Shown here: piece after piece, positions 1 to 13,200 of the stretch
How the letters are laid out: each line of letters begins with the position of its first letter
How positions within the stretch are numbered: the first letter of the stretch is position 1
Assembly: GCA_003343705.1 (NCBI GenBank)
Contig: QAKR01000056.1
Coordinates: 1 to 29,392 of the forward strand
Source: Clostridiales bacterium
Lineage (GTDB): Bacteria; Bacillota; Clostridia; Oscillospirales; UBA644
Length of the DNA: 29,392 nucleotides
Direction: 5' to 3'
Program-made: the position numbers and the translations under genes
Notes under the pieces: model-generated
What the model was told of the DNA's origin: nothing
Database searches by the model: none
Seen by the model: the letters and a program-made list of their open reading frames with translations, nothing else

Positions 1-428
1 GTATTAAAATATGCGCCGATATTTGACATTGAAACCGAAATATTTACCGGCACGGTTTTTGCAACATTCGATTGTTGGTTTGAATTATTTGAAACGCTGA
101 TTTTATAACGCAGCATGCTTCCTGCAAAACACTCACCGCTGTGTTCAATTCGTGTAGATGTCTTTGGTTGCTCGATATAATCCATATCCAAAGGTATTCC
201 TTCAAAGTTAACGTTTTCAACATATGAAAGGGTTGCATCTATTTTTATTCCGTCGGAGTTTATTTCAATTGCCCCATGAGATGAACGCATAACAGAATAC
301 CAAGCAAACACGCTTACGCAAACAGCAATAAAAGATAGTAAAACAGCTGCAAATAATGCAAATAAACGTATACCGTTAGACGAGATACACGTCGAATGTG
401 ATTTCGCGGAAAACTTCCATATAGCCAC
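1..428 (-). CDS. Third surface-cassette protein, signal-anchored, partial (C-terminal part beyond left edge)
   Basis: An uninterrupted reading frame leaves the window at the left edge; about 142 codons are visible. The start chosen is a GTG at 428-426, preceded 8 nt upstream by GGAGGTGA (444-437), which lies inside the last codons of the 1275-residue gene, so the two genes overlap by 53 nt. The frame has no ATG before the membrane segment. The N-terminus is basic (K5, K9, R21), then a hydrophobic helix at about residues 22-42 ends in FAWYSV, then a polar S/N/T-rich exterior part begins. The FAWY ending followed by a beta-rich part resembles SipW-dependent/TasA-like exported proteins, but that is a weak resemblance. 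It is the third gene of the giant surface-protein cassette and is probably co-transcribed. The function is unknown. The frame is secure; the exact start is moderately supported. Confidence 0.6.
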   Translation of the reverse strand, partial: MAIWKFSAKSHSTCISSNGIRLFALFAAVLLSFIAVCVSVFAWYSVMRSSHGAIEINSDGIKIDATLSYVENVNFEGIPLDMDYIEQPKTSTRIEHSGECFAGSMLRYKISVSNNSNQQSNVAKTVPVNISVSMSNIGAYFN

Positions 429-3400
429 CGGCAGGCTCACCTCCGTTCGTTGAAGGATAATAATCACTGGTTCCGAAACGATATGTATTTGCAGATGAAG
501 TGTTGAATTTTATGCTAATCCTATATGTTCTGGTATGTGATGTTGAAGCAGGGTTAAGATCAACAGCAGCTACCGTATAAAAACTTGTTCCCCCGGTAGA
601 GTACTCATTTATAGTTGATGGGAACATAACTGATATTGCTTGAGAATAGTCGTTTATATTTGATACATCGGCACAGTATTCCTTAAAGTTAAAAAACGAC
701 ATTACAGTAACGCCTAAATATTCTTGTTCCAGGGTTATCAGATACCCTTCATTTTGCAGAATGTTATAATTAGTTGCAGCATATGAAGTTATTTCGGTTG
801 TGGGGATATACTGCCCTTTAAGATAAAACGATGTTCCTTTTTTCTCGTATAATAAAACTCTTTTGTCTGAACCTGAATTTATAGTATACACTTCAACATT
901 TTTATGTATAAGATTAACGATGTTGCACATATTTATACTTCCGTGAGTTCCGTAATATCCACCGGCTGCAAGATTTGATCCCAAATACACTTTTGAAAGA
1001 GTGTTTATTTTAGTGAGTGTACCAAAATCTTTAACAGCGTTTCTTCGAAACTCTAACAGGTTTAACTTTACAAGATTCTCAAGCCCTGAAAGAGATGTTA
1101 TAGCACAGTCATCAACGTTAAGAGTGGTAACTGTTCTGTATAAAATATATTTTGTATCTGACGGCGAAGTCTTAGCGAGATTTGTAATACCTGTATTATA
1201 AGACAAATTAACAGTTCTAAGTTTGTTTAAAGAGTAAATAGGATACCCATTACATAGTTTCTCGTTTGTAATTGCACAGTTTGACAAAGATAAGGTTGTA
1301 AGTGTGTTTTGGCTAAACTGAGAAAAAGGTAATAATGAAGAGATTTTAATATTATCAAATATCATACTGTCTGTTTTTATAAGATATTGAATTCCACCAA
1401 GACTAAAAACATCAGAGGTTTGCGGTGCAGTCGGTACAGAAGAAATTATGCCTTTGGTTACAAGATAATTTATATTTACCGCATACCCCTTAGGTGAGGT
1501 AACGGATTTGTTTAACGTTGAAAACGAACAATCAAATGATGTAGTTGCGGCTTGAGCATTATCCACCAACAAATACCCGTCCGTTTCTCCGTATACCTGA
1601 ATCATACGAAGATAGACCCAAATATTATCTATATCATTATTATAAAGATATACACCGGGAATAATAAAAGAATATTTTTCGGTTATATCCGTGGTCCCGT
1701 CTGTAATAACAACCGAAACATTGACCGTAGTATTTTCCCTTGGGATGTTTTCTTTAGTTACAGTCATTGAATATATGTGGCTTGCAGCAGCAGTTTCCGT
1801 AATTGAAAAGTAGTTACATGTGCTTTGCGTACCGCCGGATAATGTGGTAACGGTATATGTAAGATTTTTTATATATCGTGCGCTGTCTGTGCTTTGTATG
1901 GTAACCGTCCCCATCCCTATCCAATTATTTTCAGATGAAAAAATATCAGCAAACATTCCGCTTTCCGTGTAGTTAAGTGAGCCACCGCCCAGACCTGAAG
2001 CAGGCGAATAAAGCGTTTTTGCAATGTGATAAACATAACCGGATTCGCCGTCCTGATATGAAGCACGCCCTACAAGAACAAGTACGCCGTTATATACCAA
2101 AAAACTTTTGGTGTTCATTGTTATTATTCCATTCCCGTCAAATGAAAAATATGCGGTATTATCCCCTAAAAGAGGTTTACCTGAATATGAGGTAGCACAA
2201 AAAGGAGAAGTTATAGAATTTTGAGTTATTATTGTATTAAGATATGTGTTTGACAAGTTATTAGAAAACAATGCCTCAAGGGCTTCGGATTTTTGAACTC
2301 GTGTAAGGTTCGACTTATTTATTGCAACAACAGCATTAACAGCGGATTCATTTAAATAATACATTGAATAATTTAAAGATGTCATACTTAAATTTGTAGG
2401 ATTTACTTTTGTGCCTGTTTGAGTATCGCCTATATACATCCCTGTATTTTGACGGTTAAGGACTTTAAAAGTTGTAGATTTTTCCCCTATATATATTTCA
2501 GGCATTGTACGTTCCAAAAATTTATTTCGCTCATCCAGAGAGACACCTATAAACGAGATTGGGAATGTCTTTGTTAGGTCAACCCCTTCAAAGGTACCTT
2601 TAACAATATCTGAAGTTGTACTTATATAATAATTATGTTTTATAATTATGCTTTGGACCCCTGTAAAGCCTTCTATTCCAACAGAGCTTTGTGTGTATAT
2701 AAGCTTTACTGAGTTTAAATCGGAACTAACGTTTGAACCGGATATAACTTCAAAATGCAGTTGATTTTGGGCAAACCCTATAATAAGATTATTAAGAGCA
2801 GACTGGCCGTTAACATCTGTGCTAACAGCAAAAAAATCTGTAAATTCTTTAATATCCACACCGTTTGAGAATAAATCTGTTATATTTGTCAAAGATGCGC
2901 CGGAGGGTTGATGTTTGTTTACATAAACACCAAGAGCATCAAAATATGATTCCCTTACAATTGCGCCGTCGGTTCCCACCACGCACATATTTTGCGTGTA
3001 TGACGAGCTCGCAGCTATATCATTTTTATAATACACATTTACAGTAAACCCTCCTGTGATATTGTTTACCGAACGCGTTACGTGTCCGCCTTCTTTTATA
3101 CCGGAATTAGAGCTTGTATATGTATAGCGTAATCCGTAATTATAATAATTTTCAGGCAACAAGATGCTTTCGGCAACATAATAAATATCCGAAGCACCTG
3201 CAAATGAAATATGTTTTAGATAAAGCTCAATATAAAGCCTTGCATCTGCGATAACAGCAGACTTAATTGTGGGATTTGTATCTAGATTAATATTTTCGGA
3301 TGTCTTTGTAAAATTTGCTGTATTAGAAACTATAAGAATATCAGAAAAGCCTGAAACACCCTCGGTTTTGTAATATGCGTTTGGTGTAAAAATATTAAAA

Positions 3401-4203
3401 TTATAAGTTGTATTTATAATTTGGCCTGTAAGTGTTGCAATTGAGAAAAGCCCACTGTAACCATGTTTAATTGTAAAGCCGCCTCCGGAAAGAGTTATAT
3501 TAAAATCCAACAGATTAACAAAACAAGGAACATTATATGTAAAACTTTCAGGAATTTCAAAGCTTGATATAATATACACATTTGCATAATCGCCACTTTC
3601 GATAAACGGCCAGATGTTATTATTAATTTGGGTATTTCCACTTATCTGTCCGTCTTGAGCAATATTTTCAGAAGAAAAGTTATGAAAATATTCTTGCTGA
3701 GACATTTGCAGATCAAAATACGAACCTATATAATAATCATAATCTGTATCACGAACAACATAAACAGCGGATAAAAAAGGCTCTGTTGCCGAATTTAATA
3801 ACGTCACTGACGGTTGTGTTCTTATATCAAAACCTTCATATATAATTGCACCGGACGGATATTTTGAATATCCTGAAACACCGTAACTGTAACGTGTTCC
3901 GGAATCACAAGAAATACTTGTTAGTCCGGAAGAGGATGAAGGAACTATTATAAGCGAATATCGGGAATTTTTATCGTTATTAGCAGTATTCATGTTTGAA
4001 ACCTGCACAGTTATATTACCACCTGCCGGTATTGTAACGTTTGTTTTGTAAGATGAACTTGAGTTAAATACAAAGGTGTTCGTACCTGCTTTATAATCAA
4101 AATGTTCGGATACATAAAGCATGGCAAATAAAATCAATGCAGACACGGTTGCAACGGCAACAGCCGTCGCAACCGATATTATAATTTTTCTTTTCTTTGT
4201 CAT
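376..4203 (-). CDS. Large signal-anchored surface protein with C-terminal leucine-rich repeats (1275 aa)
   Basis: The start ATG (4203-4201) lies 12 nt after the stop of the 3413-residue gene, behind a weak AAGG site. Residues 1-8 are basic (MTKKRKII) and a hydrophobic segment at about 9-31 forms a signal-anchor; the rest should be extracellular. The body is rich in S, T, N and Y, as in beta-sandwich or beta-helix surface proteins. A segment near residues 205-250 (VYIISSFEIPESF, then LLDFNITLSGGG) matches in style a segment of the upstream protein. Residues about 943-1083 hold leucine-rich repeats such as LTTLSLSNCAIT, LRTVNLSYNTGI, VTTLNVDDCAITSLSGL and LSKVYLGSNL, of the internalin/SDS22 type. 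No LPXTG motif, cell-wall-binding repeat or catalytic motif is visible. Adhesion or ligand binding is inferred only from the domains. The gene belongs to one operon with its two neighbours. Confidence 0.85.
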   Translation of the reverse strand: MTKKRKIIISVATAVAVATVSALILFAMLYVSEHFDYKAGTNTFVFNSSSSYKTNVTIPAGGNITVQVSNMNTANNDKNSRYSLIIVPSSSSGLTSISCDSGTRYSYGVSGYSKYPSGAIIYEGFDIRTQPSVTLLNSATEPFLSAVYVVRDTDYDYYIGSYFDLQMSQQEYFHNFSSENIAQDGQISGNTQINNNIWPFIESGDYANVYIISSFEIPESFTYNVPCFVNLLDFNITLSGGGFTIKHGYSGLFSIATLTGQIINTTYNFNIFTPNAYYKTEGVSGFSDILIVSNTANFTKTSENINLDTNPTIKSAVIADARLYIELYLKHISFAGASDIYYVAESILLPENYYNYGLRYTYTSSNSGIKEGGHVTRSVNNITGGFTVNVYYKNDIAASSSYTQNMCVVGTDGAIVRESYFDALGVYVNKHQPSGASLTNITDLFSNGVDIKEFTDFFAVSTDVNGQSALNNLIIGFAQNQLHFEVISGSNVSSDLNSVKLIYTQSSVGIEGFTGVQSIIIKHNYYISTTSDIVKGTFEGVDLTKTFPISFIGVSLDERNKFLERTMPEIYIGEKSTTFKVLNRQNTGMYIGDTQTGTKVNPTNLSMTSLNYSMYYLNESAVNAVVAINKSNLTRVQKSEALEALFSNNLSNTYLNTIITQNSITSPFCATSYSGKPLLGDNTAYFSFDGNGIITMNTKSFLVYNGVLVLVGRASYQDGESGYVYHIAKTLYSPASGLGGGSLNYTESGMFADIFSSENNWIGMGTVTIQSTDSARYIKNLTYTVTTLSGGTQSTCNYFSITETAAASHIYSMTVTKENIPRENTTVNVSVVITDGTTDITEKYSFIIPGVYLYNNDIDNIWVYLRMIQVYGETDGYLLVDNAQAATTSFDCSFSTLNKSVTSPKGYAVNINYLVTKGIISSVPTAPQTSDVFSLGGIQYLIKTDSMIFDNIKISSLLPFSQFSQNTLTTLSLSNCAITNEKLCNGYPIYSLNKLRTVNLSYNTGITNLAKTSPSDTKYILYRTVTTLNVDDCAITSLSGLENLVKLNLLEFRRNAVKDFGTLTKINTLSKVYLGSNLAAGGYYGTHGSINMCNIVNLIHKNVEVYTINSGSDKRVLLYEKKGTSFYLKGQYIPTTEITSYAATNYNILQNEGYLITLEQEYLGVTVMSFFNFKEYCADVSNINDYSQAISVMFPSTINEYSTGGTSFYTVAAVDLNPASTSHTRTYRISIKFNTSSANTYRFGTSDYYPSTNGGEPAGGYMEVFREITFDVYLV

Positions 4204-4215
4204 TCAGACCAAACC

Positions 4216-7200
4216 TTAATTAAATTTTGCATATATTGTAACCGTTCCCTGTGACAGGTATTCACGCATTGTAGCCATTGAAATCTCTGTTATCGGAACA
4301 GTAAATAAATTATCTTTATACCAACCCACAAATGTTCCTGTTCCGGATACAGGAGCTTCAAGTATTATTGTTTCATATTTGGGGCACCATTTTATAGGAT
4401 TTTTAATATTGTTTGTATAAGAACTTCCTGCCCCATTATAGGTTATTGAAACGGTTGTACCGGAGAGAACATCAAGTTGCGAGCATAATGCATTTGTTAC
4501 AGCTTGCATTTTATCAATATCAGACGAATATACGTATTCCATATAAATCCATTCGCCGATGCCGATATTTTTATATTGCATTACTTTCGCTAAAAGATCA
4601 TCATAGTTATTAATCCCATAATTTGCAACAATCGAACCTATATTTTGATAATCAGATATCATAGATGAATGAAGTGCTGAAATATGATTAAAATACTCGC
4701 TGCTGACTTTATATTCAATTTTAGTTCTCACTCCTGAAACATTTACATAAACATCTTTTCCGACAGCCGACTGGTTAAGAACCAAAACACTTTGAGAAGA
4801 TCCTGATGCAAGAACTTTTGAAATTATTGTATAATATGATGAAGACGCAGCATCCTCGGTAAATGTTTTCCCTGCTGACAAAGCATATGAACCGAACCCG
4901 TCAGCAATTGAAAGTGACGGATAGATACTTTGATTTGTGTTAATGGTAAAAACGCGCTCAAATATTCCATCTGATGTCTTTATACGGGCAATAAGCCTTG
5001 CTGTATTTAAATAATTTTCTGATATATCAGAGAGAGTAAATGTCCAGCTATAATTTTTTGCCCCGGGTATAAAGTAAACAGAATCTTCTGTTTGAGCACC
5101 TGTCTGGATAATACCGTTTCCAAAACCGTCACGGCAATCAACAGTAATAAATGAAGACATGGAGACCCACTCAATCGGATATATTTTACCACCATTATCA
5201 ATATAAGAAGGAAGCTTAGCCGTAACAGACCCGTTACTGTTTTTTATTGAACTGTTTAGGATATATAACTCAAAATTGTTTTGATAACTTATATCGCAAT
5301 TATCAGTCGGTCTGAAATTGCGTAAGATTTGTGCTGCATTAACACATTCGGTTAAAAGAGTTGTCGAAGAGTGCGCACCTGACTGATATACAACAGTATT
5401 ATTAAACCTAAAGGTTAATTGTATATTTTTTAAATAGAACCAGGAAATCATATACTTAAATCCGGGTATTTCATTAATGCTGCTTTTATGGCCTGAAACA
5501 CCGATCTCAACCGTGTTTAAATTAATAAATCCCATTAAGAATGATAAATCCTCATTGTAAACATCATTTGAGCCTGCAGAATCCTTGGCATATTTAAAAG
5601 TTCGGAGTGTATCACGGCTGTTGTAAAGCGGTGACCAGTCCTGAATTGTTACATTTGTGGAATTCGTGTTAGAATTTTGATATTCAAAATCTGTTAGTTG
5701 AAGATTACGAAGGGGTTCTATACTTGTTAAATATCCTTGATAAAACGATAGTTTTTTTAGATTGATAAAAAGCTGAATGCCTTCACAAGATGCACTTCCA
5801 ATCCCTAAGCTTCCACCTGCTGAGGTTTGAATAGTTGAAACGCTTAAAACCTTTCCATAAGAAAGATACTTTGTTCCAGCTGGCAAAGATAAATATTTTC
5901 CGTTATATGCAGAGGTGAGCGTATCCAACACTATATCCGTATTTGAACTATCTTGCATTATACCGCCTATTGACGAATGATTATAAATCCAATACAAGAA
6001 TCGATACGATAAAAAGAACTGGTTTGCTAAAACTATTTGCCCGTCTTCCATTTGAATATAAAAATCTGTCAAACTTGAATTATTTATGGGAGCTTTATAA
6101 TAACCGGAAGTGTCATCTCGGTTAATTTCAAAAATATGAGAAGCTGTTCCTCCGCCGCTGACAGTTCCCGTAATTTTAATTTTATCTCCGTCAATCAAAT
6201 TAACAGCATTTTGATCGGTAGATGAAAGCGTTAAAGTATAAAATGTTCCGTTATCTGTTAAAAACGTTGTTATAGCAGTTGTTGCTGAATTATTATCAGC
6301 GGGGTTTACTAGCTTTCCCACAGACCAGGATACAGTATACTGAGATGAAAACAACCAAAACTTTTTCGGTAAGTTAAAAGATACCGAATAATACTGAGGA
6401 GATGTGTAGTTTAAATCTACTCCAGCATAATCTGCATAATTTATAATACTGGGTAAAGCCAGGATATCGGTAACATCCGTTTGCATTTGTGAAAGATATT
6501 TTAACATATTACTCCAGGAATTGCTGTAAACGCCTGTACCGAATTTTGTCAGAGTATTTAATAGAAATACTTTTGCATAACTATTATTTTTCCACCACAG
6601 GTCATTTGAATAAACCTCAGAGGTTCTTGTTCTTGTAGGGTAATACCTCCTTACAGCTCCGTTCGTCCAGGTATAGGCTGTTAATATACTTAAATTATTT
6701 GATGTATCAGTATAAAATGCCGAAATTGTTTTGCCTCCAAAAGTACCACCGGAAGAGCTTTCCATAAAAATTGAATCAGAATTTATACCCGAGTTTCCTA
6801 CCCCGGTCTTAAAATAATTATACTCGTTATTAATTTTAAGGTTTAGAGTAGACGGTGTGGCAAAACTTGCAAGGATATCAGCAAGGGTGCTCGATCCGCT
6901 TATTACTGTGCCGTAATCAACACCTGTCATTGAGCTCAAATCGATTGTGTTTAACGCAGTTAAATATGTGATCGAGGTAAGGTCTGTTTCTTTCATTGGG
7001 CACTGGCCTAATGTTAAGGAGGTTATAGAAGAGTTTGATACAGTAAATCCAAGATTACTTAAAAAGTTGTTTTTTATTGATATTCTTGTGAGATTGGGAA
7101 TTTTATCAAGGCCTTTTAAGCTTGAAATTCCTAGGTTTGCGGTTGTTGTAATTGTCCGAGAAGCTTTATAGGGATATTCAATGTAGTTATAATTACCGTC

Positions 7201-10200
7201 AGGCGTATGCGTCCATTCGGAGCTTGTTGTGGTTGTAAGGAACATATATATGTTGTGGTCAAGCTCATCATAAGTAATATCAACATAAGATGTTTTTGCT
7301 GTATTTTTATAAAAACGTAAGGATGGTGTAAAAGTTCTATCTGCATAATTTATATATACAGGTTTATATACAATATAGTTATTATATGCATAGCCGTTAA
7401 AAGATGAAAATGTAAATTCCATCTGAAAATCACAGTAGGAGTATAAGGATGTTGTTCTCCAGGTTGATCCGTTACATATTGCAGAGTTTGAAACTTTAAA
7501 TGCTACACCTGTTTCAGATGGAAATGTATCTGTGCTAACATTGAAACGAGATCCTGCAGCTGATGAAAGGAGCTTCTGTACAGTTGCATTTGTTGTTGTA
7601 ACCGGATTAAGATAATTTTTTATAGCCGTAATTGCACCGTAATCGGCTTTTGTAATATTGGGGAAATTTCCGTTTGTCATTCTAACCGAAAGGACGAGCG
7701 AAGAATCACGAACAGCGTTAGAAAGAACGCTTATAAGTGCATCTAAAGTTTCAAACTGTTTTGATGAAGTTGTATTGTCTATAAGAAGTGTACTAAGTTT
7801 TGAAACCGTACTCATAGCAGCAACGTCGGTGGAAATTATCGGCCCGCAACCTGTAAGTATAATTGTAGCTGCCGAATCTGGAAAATATGAAACGCCTGCA
7901 TTATGTGTTGTTTTTATTGGGTTATTTCTAAAAGAGAAATAAGTGCAATTTGTAAGAGTTGACGCCCATGAAATATCCGAAAGCATACAGTTTTCAATCC
8001 TGACCTGGGTTAACGAAGTCAGCCCTGATAATGCAGATGCGTTGTTAATAAACTGGTCTGTCATATATATTGTTCTGTTAGATGTAAATATTTCCAAGCC
8101 GTTTAAAGTTACTACTCCGCTAATATATTTATAAAGATCCGGATATGTTGTAAGGTTAACTGTAACATAATTTGTTCGTACATTACTTGGAGTAAGATAA
8201 ATTTGTGTTATTCCGGTGGGGTTTATCGTTGCGGATTTATTCATCATCCAAAAGATTGCAAAACGAAGTTGTAAATCCTCAATTCGAGCATAGGAGTATG
8301 AAGTTGACGAATACATGTGATTTGTATGTGCTGCCGTGCCTGTTATCAATACAGGGTAATAAAATTTTGTACCGTTCAGCGAACCTTCAAAATACATATA
8401 TTTATCTGTTCCGTCAACATTTGCAGAAGTGATATATTCATGATAACCGTCGGCATTTACTGTTAAATCTATGTTACTGCCGTCAGAAGTCACCCATGTA
8501 ATTGGTAGATCCCTTGCAAACTCTGCATTATTATCAGTTCCGAACATTATATGTGAAGTTGTCGACGGAAGATAAACAACCGTGCCGGGCGACACCTGTT
8601 GGGTATTATGTTTATAATATAATGAAGTGCCCAGTTTAACACCAAGATCCAAAACCGAAGAGGCAAATTCACTTTGTTCACGTGCAAGCGTACGGCTGTC
8701 GTCATATAGTCCGTAGTTAACATCATGAGTATAATTCTTGGTATGGAATGTTGTAGGATTATAAACAGCTGTACTGTTGGTGTTATCATCAATTTTGCCT
8801 ATATAATATGTAGGCGCAACACCATTTGCGGAATAATATGACTGATATATTTTGCGTATAATCGGCTCGGCAATACCACAGTTTGAATTGAAAGGACCTG
8901 CCGCTCCGTTGCTGTAGATATTCAAGCTTGAAAGTTTACTTGTATCATAGTAAGATCCCGATGTATCAGCGGAAAACATACAAGCTAAAAGTCCGGTCCA
9001 ATCATATACAGCTGTTGAACTTATTTCAAATGATTGTAATCCGGTCAGATAGTTTAAATAGAAGGAATATCTTCCGTTATAATCTTTATTGCGAGCTATT
9101 TTTCTTAAGGCAGTATAGGTTGTTTCGTTTTCCAAAGTTCCCAATACAGCCTCTTTTTGTAAGCTTTCGTTTGCATAATATGCTGAAGTTATTACCTCCC
9201 CGGAATCATAAATATTAGGATACCTTGAATACGAGGTATCAAGCCCGACAATATATTTATAAATATCTGATGTTGTATCGGTGATGTTAAAACCGGATGA
9301 ATCATACATGTTTACATACCAGCAAGATTTAGCACCGCCAACATTATAATACCTGCCTACAACAAATGTTTTAAGGTTTGGTAATTTTATAGATAATGTG
9401 CTTAAATCAATTGCCGAATAACCTATATACAAAGCCTCAACATTTTTAAGCCATTCACCGTTTCCTAAAATAGCTTCTCGTTGTATTGTAAGAGTTTTTA
9501 TATCGGTATACTGTAAACCCTGTATTGAACTGTTACCTCCGTTTAAGAAAATGCCGGTAACAGAAAAATCTGTCGTGTCATTCACATTTGGGTGTAAAAG
9601 ATTATTGCCCAACGTATAAATTGTGTTCCCGTTACTGTCTGCCGTACCTGACAGATATGAAAGGCTCCCTCCAGCCGTGCGAATACGCAGTCCGTTTCCG
9701 GAAAACCTTGACATTATTTCAGAAAGTAAGGATCTGCCGGGGAAAAGATCGCTTAAAGAATACGGGGTTGAATCTCCCGGAACAATAAGTTTTATTCTAT
9801 GGTTAAATTCAAGCACTTGCTCTACATAACTTGTACCGGAAACTGTTTCATTTCTACCCACACCGACCGCATTTGAAAAAGAAACACCTTCGATACCACC
9901 CAGAGATAGTTTTGAAAATTGAACTGTTGTATTCCCAACAAGACTATGATAATCAAAACCTGTATATTTGCCTAAAGAGTCTGTAACTCCGCTTATATTA
10001 TCAGTGCTTATAGTACCCCCTGCAACATATGTATCAACCGAAGAAATGCGAAATTTTATGTGACGTGTGCCATAGAAGAAAAAGTTATAATAATAATCCG
10101 AACCATTTTTTTCGGCGTTAATACGTAATATACCGTTTTCATCGGTATACATTCCACTTTTCTCAAATGACGATACTGTGGTTAAGTTCATGTATGTAAA

Positions 10201-13200
10201 CGTAGACGGAAGGCTGTTCATATAAAGTGCAACTGGCACTTCATATGGGTTCCAAATATTAGGGTTATCTGTTGATGCCACACCTGTATAAGCAGCTTTT
10301 ATGAATATACGCACATTTTTATTCATCAAATAAACCTGATAAAGTGCTGCAAGCGTATCTTGATTATCAAGGCCATAACAACCGTAAACACTTAAATTTT
10401 GAAGAGAGGTAAGACCTGAACCATATGTACCGGTTCCTGTATATTCCGCCATCCAGTCAGATGGTACTGTTTCTGAAAATTTAGAAAGCTGTGTAAAATT
10501 ATAACTTTGCCCATCAAGATAAAGAGTTGTCATATTTTTAAGCTTACTTAGGTCGGAAATATCCGGATACCCGTCAGTTTGATTAATTGATAAAACATTC
10601 CCGCGTAAATCAAGTGATACTATTCCGTTTGAAAACCGGGAAATGCCGGTAATTGTTTTTATTCCTTTTTGGGCAAAAGCTAAAATATTTGTGTTAGGAA
10701 CATTTTGTGCCATGTATGTAATTTCAGCTTGAGATATAATATTACTCTCTTTTACGGTTACTGTATTTATACCCGCAACAGACACAATCTGCTTTGTATC
10801 AACATTTATATAAACATTATTTTGCTTATAATATGGATTTGCCGTTTCAGACCCGGAATAATTAAATTTTTCAAACAAAAGGCTTCTTAACATTACATCA
10901 GGAACAGCCTCTGAAAGAAGAGATATTTTCCCGTCTGTCCCTTCAACATAATTCATATTTTCAACACCTGAAAGCTGTAAAAGATTAAAGGTGAATTTTC
11001 TGGCTATAGTATCGTAGGAAGTTGAAACACCGTCCACATAAATAATTATTTCAACAGGTGTATCAACTATCGGGGATGTTATTGTAAACGATTGAGTTTG
11101 ATGAGGAATAGGATCAGAAGTAGTGAAAGCAGGAGAGAAGTTTATATTTGGTGAAGATGTTACCCATTCAAAATAATATGTAACACCATTAAGAGTCTGT
11201 GTTGTTTTAAGATTTAAAGTATTAAATGTTTCATCAATAACGGTAAGGTTTGATAAAGCAACTGCCGCACCAATAATACTGTTATCCGGAACATATGCAT
11301 TTGAGCTGCCGTAAACATAATATACACCGCGATTACTTTGTGTAAAGTGAGAAGAATTTGCATTATAAATAAGAGTAAGATAGTATTGATTATAAACATT
11401 TAAAAGCCCAGTTGTTCGTACGTCCAGATAATATAAATTTGTATACCCGGTAAGGGCTTCAACGTCAGTAAGGCTGTTATTACCTGAAAAATCAAGGTAT
11501 TGAATACCGGGAAGATACCTTATAGGCGTAAGATCTGTAATATTATTATTGGGTACAGCTGTAGTTAAATTTTCAAAGTTAACGTAAACAAGTTTATCAA
11601 GATATTGTAAAGGTGTAATATCTGTTACATAATTATCAGACATATTCAGGTATTGAAGATTTTCAAGACTGCTTAGATATGAAATATCAGTAATTAAATT
11701 TTGAGACAGACTGTTAGAAGCAGTTGAAAAATTCAAACCTGTTATATTTTTGAAATATTCAATTCCTTTAAGTGAATTAATACCGCAGTTAGATAAATTA
11801 AGATATTTAACGGACGGCCCTGAATACGGAGTATATGTATAAGTCCCTGAACTAGGCTCAGCCAGGGCTTCGGAAACGCTTATATAATTATCTCCGTTTT
11901 TATCATAATAACGGCAAAGAAGTGCATATAGGTTGCCATCTGCAATTTCAGTCGGACGCTGATGATATATACCCTCCACTACAAGAGAAAGATAATATTC
12001 AACAGCTACCCCGTTTTCTTCTACGTAATTTTTTGGTGTTGTATTCCAAACATCCTGATAGACAGTCGTTGAGACATTAAGTGGGTCCAAATACAAGCTG
12101 TTTTTATAAACAGCAGAAGACGGAGCATCATTTTTAATTAATTTTGCGTTTATTATTGCGGTATCTGTTTGAGTCGTTACATTTTCAGGTTTTACTATAA
12201 CAAGGGATTTTCGCTTATATTTTTGCACACCAACAGGGCTTTCACCTTCAACAAAGAGCGTGAAAGACCCACTAGCTTTAAGATAAAATTCCCCTGCCGG
12301 GTCTTCCACATAAAGGCCGTTTACAACTTCTAATATATCTTGCTGTGCCCATATGCTTGTATCCGGAATTTCATAATCGACTTTAACTGTTCCGTTATTG
12401 TATGATCCATCGGCAAAAAACGAATAAACTCCATTACCCTGAAGATACTGGTTTTGCGTATAGGCTATTTGAAGCGTAACTGTAGGATCGTCAAGAGTGG
12501 TTATTTTGTTTGTGCCTAAAACAAGCAGCGGTAGACTTTCAGAATAGTCCATAGCTCTCGTGCTTGTGTTTGTATAATAAAATGTTAAATTTGAAGGAAC
12601 TATAAGGGCACCTATACTTGTTGGCTTGTTAAGCATTTGTAAACTTTCATACCCATTGCCCGAATAAGAACCATAATAATCTACAAACCACTTACTTTCT
12701 GTTTTTTGCGTATAATTAGGGTTATCAGTTGTTTCGGTAGCATTATCCACAACAATTCTAACATCATTGTAGCCCAGTTTCTGACGTATATTATCTACGT
12801 TAGAAATATGATCTGTAACATTAATTATATTTTCCTTTACAGCAGTATTAGGATCATCCAAGTCGAGTGTCATTGAGGCATAATCGTATAATAACCGTGT
12901 ACGCTCTTCAGCCGTAAGTATACATATCTCCCGTGTAAATGCGGCAGCATATCTTTCCCCGTTCACTTCAACAATTACGCCTAGCTCAAGCATTTGATTG
13001 GTCCAATCAGGAAAACTTTCATATCCGTTTTGAAGAAATACGCCATCTGTTGTAAGCATATCCGGATTTGTCGTTATCCAAGTTATATTTGCCTTAGCTT
13101 CGGAATCGTATACCGGAAGAAATACAGAAGAATGTATTACCTGTGGAATATTAGCAATAATTCTGTTTGCAACAGAATAAGCGTTATTTCCGAGAATTGT

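Noticed and set aside
376..428. Possible programmed frameshift joining the 1275-residue protein to the leftmost gene
   Set aside because: The overlap has a good separate ribosome site and GTG, no slippery heptamer was seen, and the downstream part starts with its own signal-anchor, which would be odd in the middle of an exported protein.
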